This document shows, piece by piece, positions 63,624-64,000 of a stretch of DNA of 64,000 nucleotides. How positions within the stretch are numbered: position 1 is the stretch's first letter; every line of letters begins with the position of its first letter. The stretch comes from Halovenus amylolytica (GTDB lineage: Archaea; Halobacteriota; Halobacteria; Halobacteriales; Haloarculaceae): positions 124,001-188,000 of the forward strand of contig SAYS01000008.1 of NCBI GenBank assembly GCA_004015825.1, written 5' to 3'. The position numbers were made by a program, and so were the translations under genes. Below the pieces are notes generated by a model that had not been told where the DNA came from, did not search any database, and saw nothing but the letters and a program-made list of their open reading frames with translations.

Positions 63624-64000
63624 TTAGGTCGTCTGGATCTCGAAGCGAGCACCGCCCTGTGTGCTCTCGGTTGCCTGGATCGACCAGCCGTGTGCGTCGA
63701 CGACGGTTTCGGTGATCGCAAGTCCCAGTCCCGATCCGTCCGCCGACGACGAGACTCCTGGCTCGAACACCGCCTCGTCGTCGGGGAGGCCAGGTCCGTC
63801 GTCCTCGATGTAGAACCCGTCCGCTGTCGTCCCGACACGAACCGTGACAGCATTGCCGGCGTGCTCCACGGCGTCCTGACGAGTGTGCGAGTCAGGGCTC
63901 GTGGAGCCATGCTCCACGGCGTCTCCGGGCGCCTGGGACTGGGGGCTCGTAGAGCCGTGCTCTACGGCGTTCCTGTAGAGGTTCTCGAACACCTCCATGA
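63624..64000 (-). CDS. sensor histidine kinase, C-terminal ATPase part (truncated by the window)
   Basis: The last about 125 residues of a HATPase_c domain: N-box FENLYRNAVEHG, G1 box IEDDGPGLPDD, G2 box DGSGLGLAITETVVDAHGW, ending ARFEIQTT. The gene continues beyond the right edge. The N-box contains an in-frame 16-residue tandem repeat (NAVEHGSTSPQSQAPG, DAVEHGSTSPDSHTRQ, then DAVEHAG), a palindrome-rich expansion. It is a membrane or soluble signal kinase of unknown signal. Confidence 0.88.
   Translation of the reverse strand, partial: MEVFENLYRNAVEHGSTSPQSQAPGDAVEHGSTSPDSHTRQDAVEHAGNAVTVRVGTTADGFYIEDDGPGLPDDEAVFEPGVSSSADGSGLGLAITETVVDAHGWSIQATESTQGGARFEIQTT
63853..63975 (-). repeat. 48-bp in-frame tandem repeat with covarying palindromes
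   Basis: Two full 48-nt units and a partial third encode NAVEHGST, DAVEHGST and DAVEHAG. Each full unit holds a perfect 7-bp hairpin: GTAGAGC-CGT-GCTCTAC at 63949-63965 and GTGGAGC-CAT-GCTCCAC at 63901-63917. The A-T to G-C swap is made in both arms. The partial unit retains GCTCCAC at 63863. Confidence 0.7.

Overview
The window is a stretch of haloarchaeal chromosome (class Halobacteria). The evidence is high GC with GTC/CTC/GAC-rich codons, very acidic proteins, twin-arginine export signals with a lipobox, TATA boxes about 25-30 nt upstream of start codons (leaderless transcripts), and archaea-specific genes: D-aminoacyl-tRNA deacylase DtdA, a prefoldin-like chaperone, METTL5-type methylase, bat-type HTH regulator and archaeal-type signal peptidase. 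I cannot name a genus. There are about 65 protein genes and three tRNAs (Lys-CTT, Ser-GGA, initiator Met-CAT). I see no rRNA, no CRISPR array and no intact transposase.

Region by region. 1-18.3 kb: cell-surface glycan cluster with a polysaccharide pyruvyl transferase, GT2 and GT4 glycosyltransferases, an FG-GAP propeller protein, a lipid-linked glycan flippase, a Gfo/Idh/MocA oxidoreductase with a sugar isomerase, a Tat-exported beta-helix protein, a membrane-anchored GT2, the UDP-ManNAc(A) pair (2-epimerase and dehydrogenase, overlapping ATGA) and a GalE-type epimerase. Together they could make, flip and decorate a surface polysaccharide or N-glycan. 18.3-29.9 kb: mixed housekeeping and small haloarchaeal genes (SDR, Nmad3-like protein, acyltransferase, CspA, Nudix, tRNA-Lys, RCK-DHH phosphoesterase, PRC-barrel, RAD55-like ATPase, PHP phosphoesterase). 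29.9-38.7 kb: an all-minus acetate module (UspA, ActP-type symporter, its DUF4212 partner, acetyl-CoA synthetase, a bat-like regulator with a degenerate recombinase domain, a second acetyl-CoA synthetase). 38.7-44 kb: cupin/zinc-ribbon protein overlapping a SAM hydrolase, a 44-residue zinc-finger protein, DtdA and a cytochrome P450. 44.2-49.5 kb: a complete branched-chain amino-acid-type ABC importer (HMGF overlapping, K convergent). 49.7-64 kb: DUF255 protein, tRNA-Ser, two bacterial-PH membrane proteins, METTL5-like methylase, rhomboid protease, cupin, initiator tRNA, CNNM/CBS protein, glycerate kinase, prefoldin-like protein, phosphatidyltransferase, DUF5305 protein with signal peptidase I, and a truncated histidine kinase.

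The less ordinary content is between and inside genes. (a) Two tRNA genes (Met 57081, Lys 23173) are followed by elements with the same plan: a hairpin starting at the tRNA 3' end, a shared 14-nt motif GGATTTGAASTAGA that is antisense to the T-arm, a second hairpin, then a copy of the tRNA 3' end. (b) Three 83-115 bp elements (7321, 40700, 44011) have perfect 15-bp terminal inverted repeats whose sequences differ between copies with full compensation. (c) Two elements (26023, 42226) are bounded by CAGCAAGAAA inverted repeats and carry a CCCTTTCAGTCCCGCCC core. (d) A transposase-less IS200/IS605-like remnant lies at about 18300-18665. (e) A palindrome-bearing 48-bp tandem repeat lies in frame in the N-box of the terminal histidine kinase. 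All function calls come from reading motifs; no searches were run.
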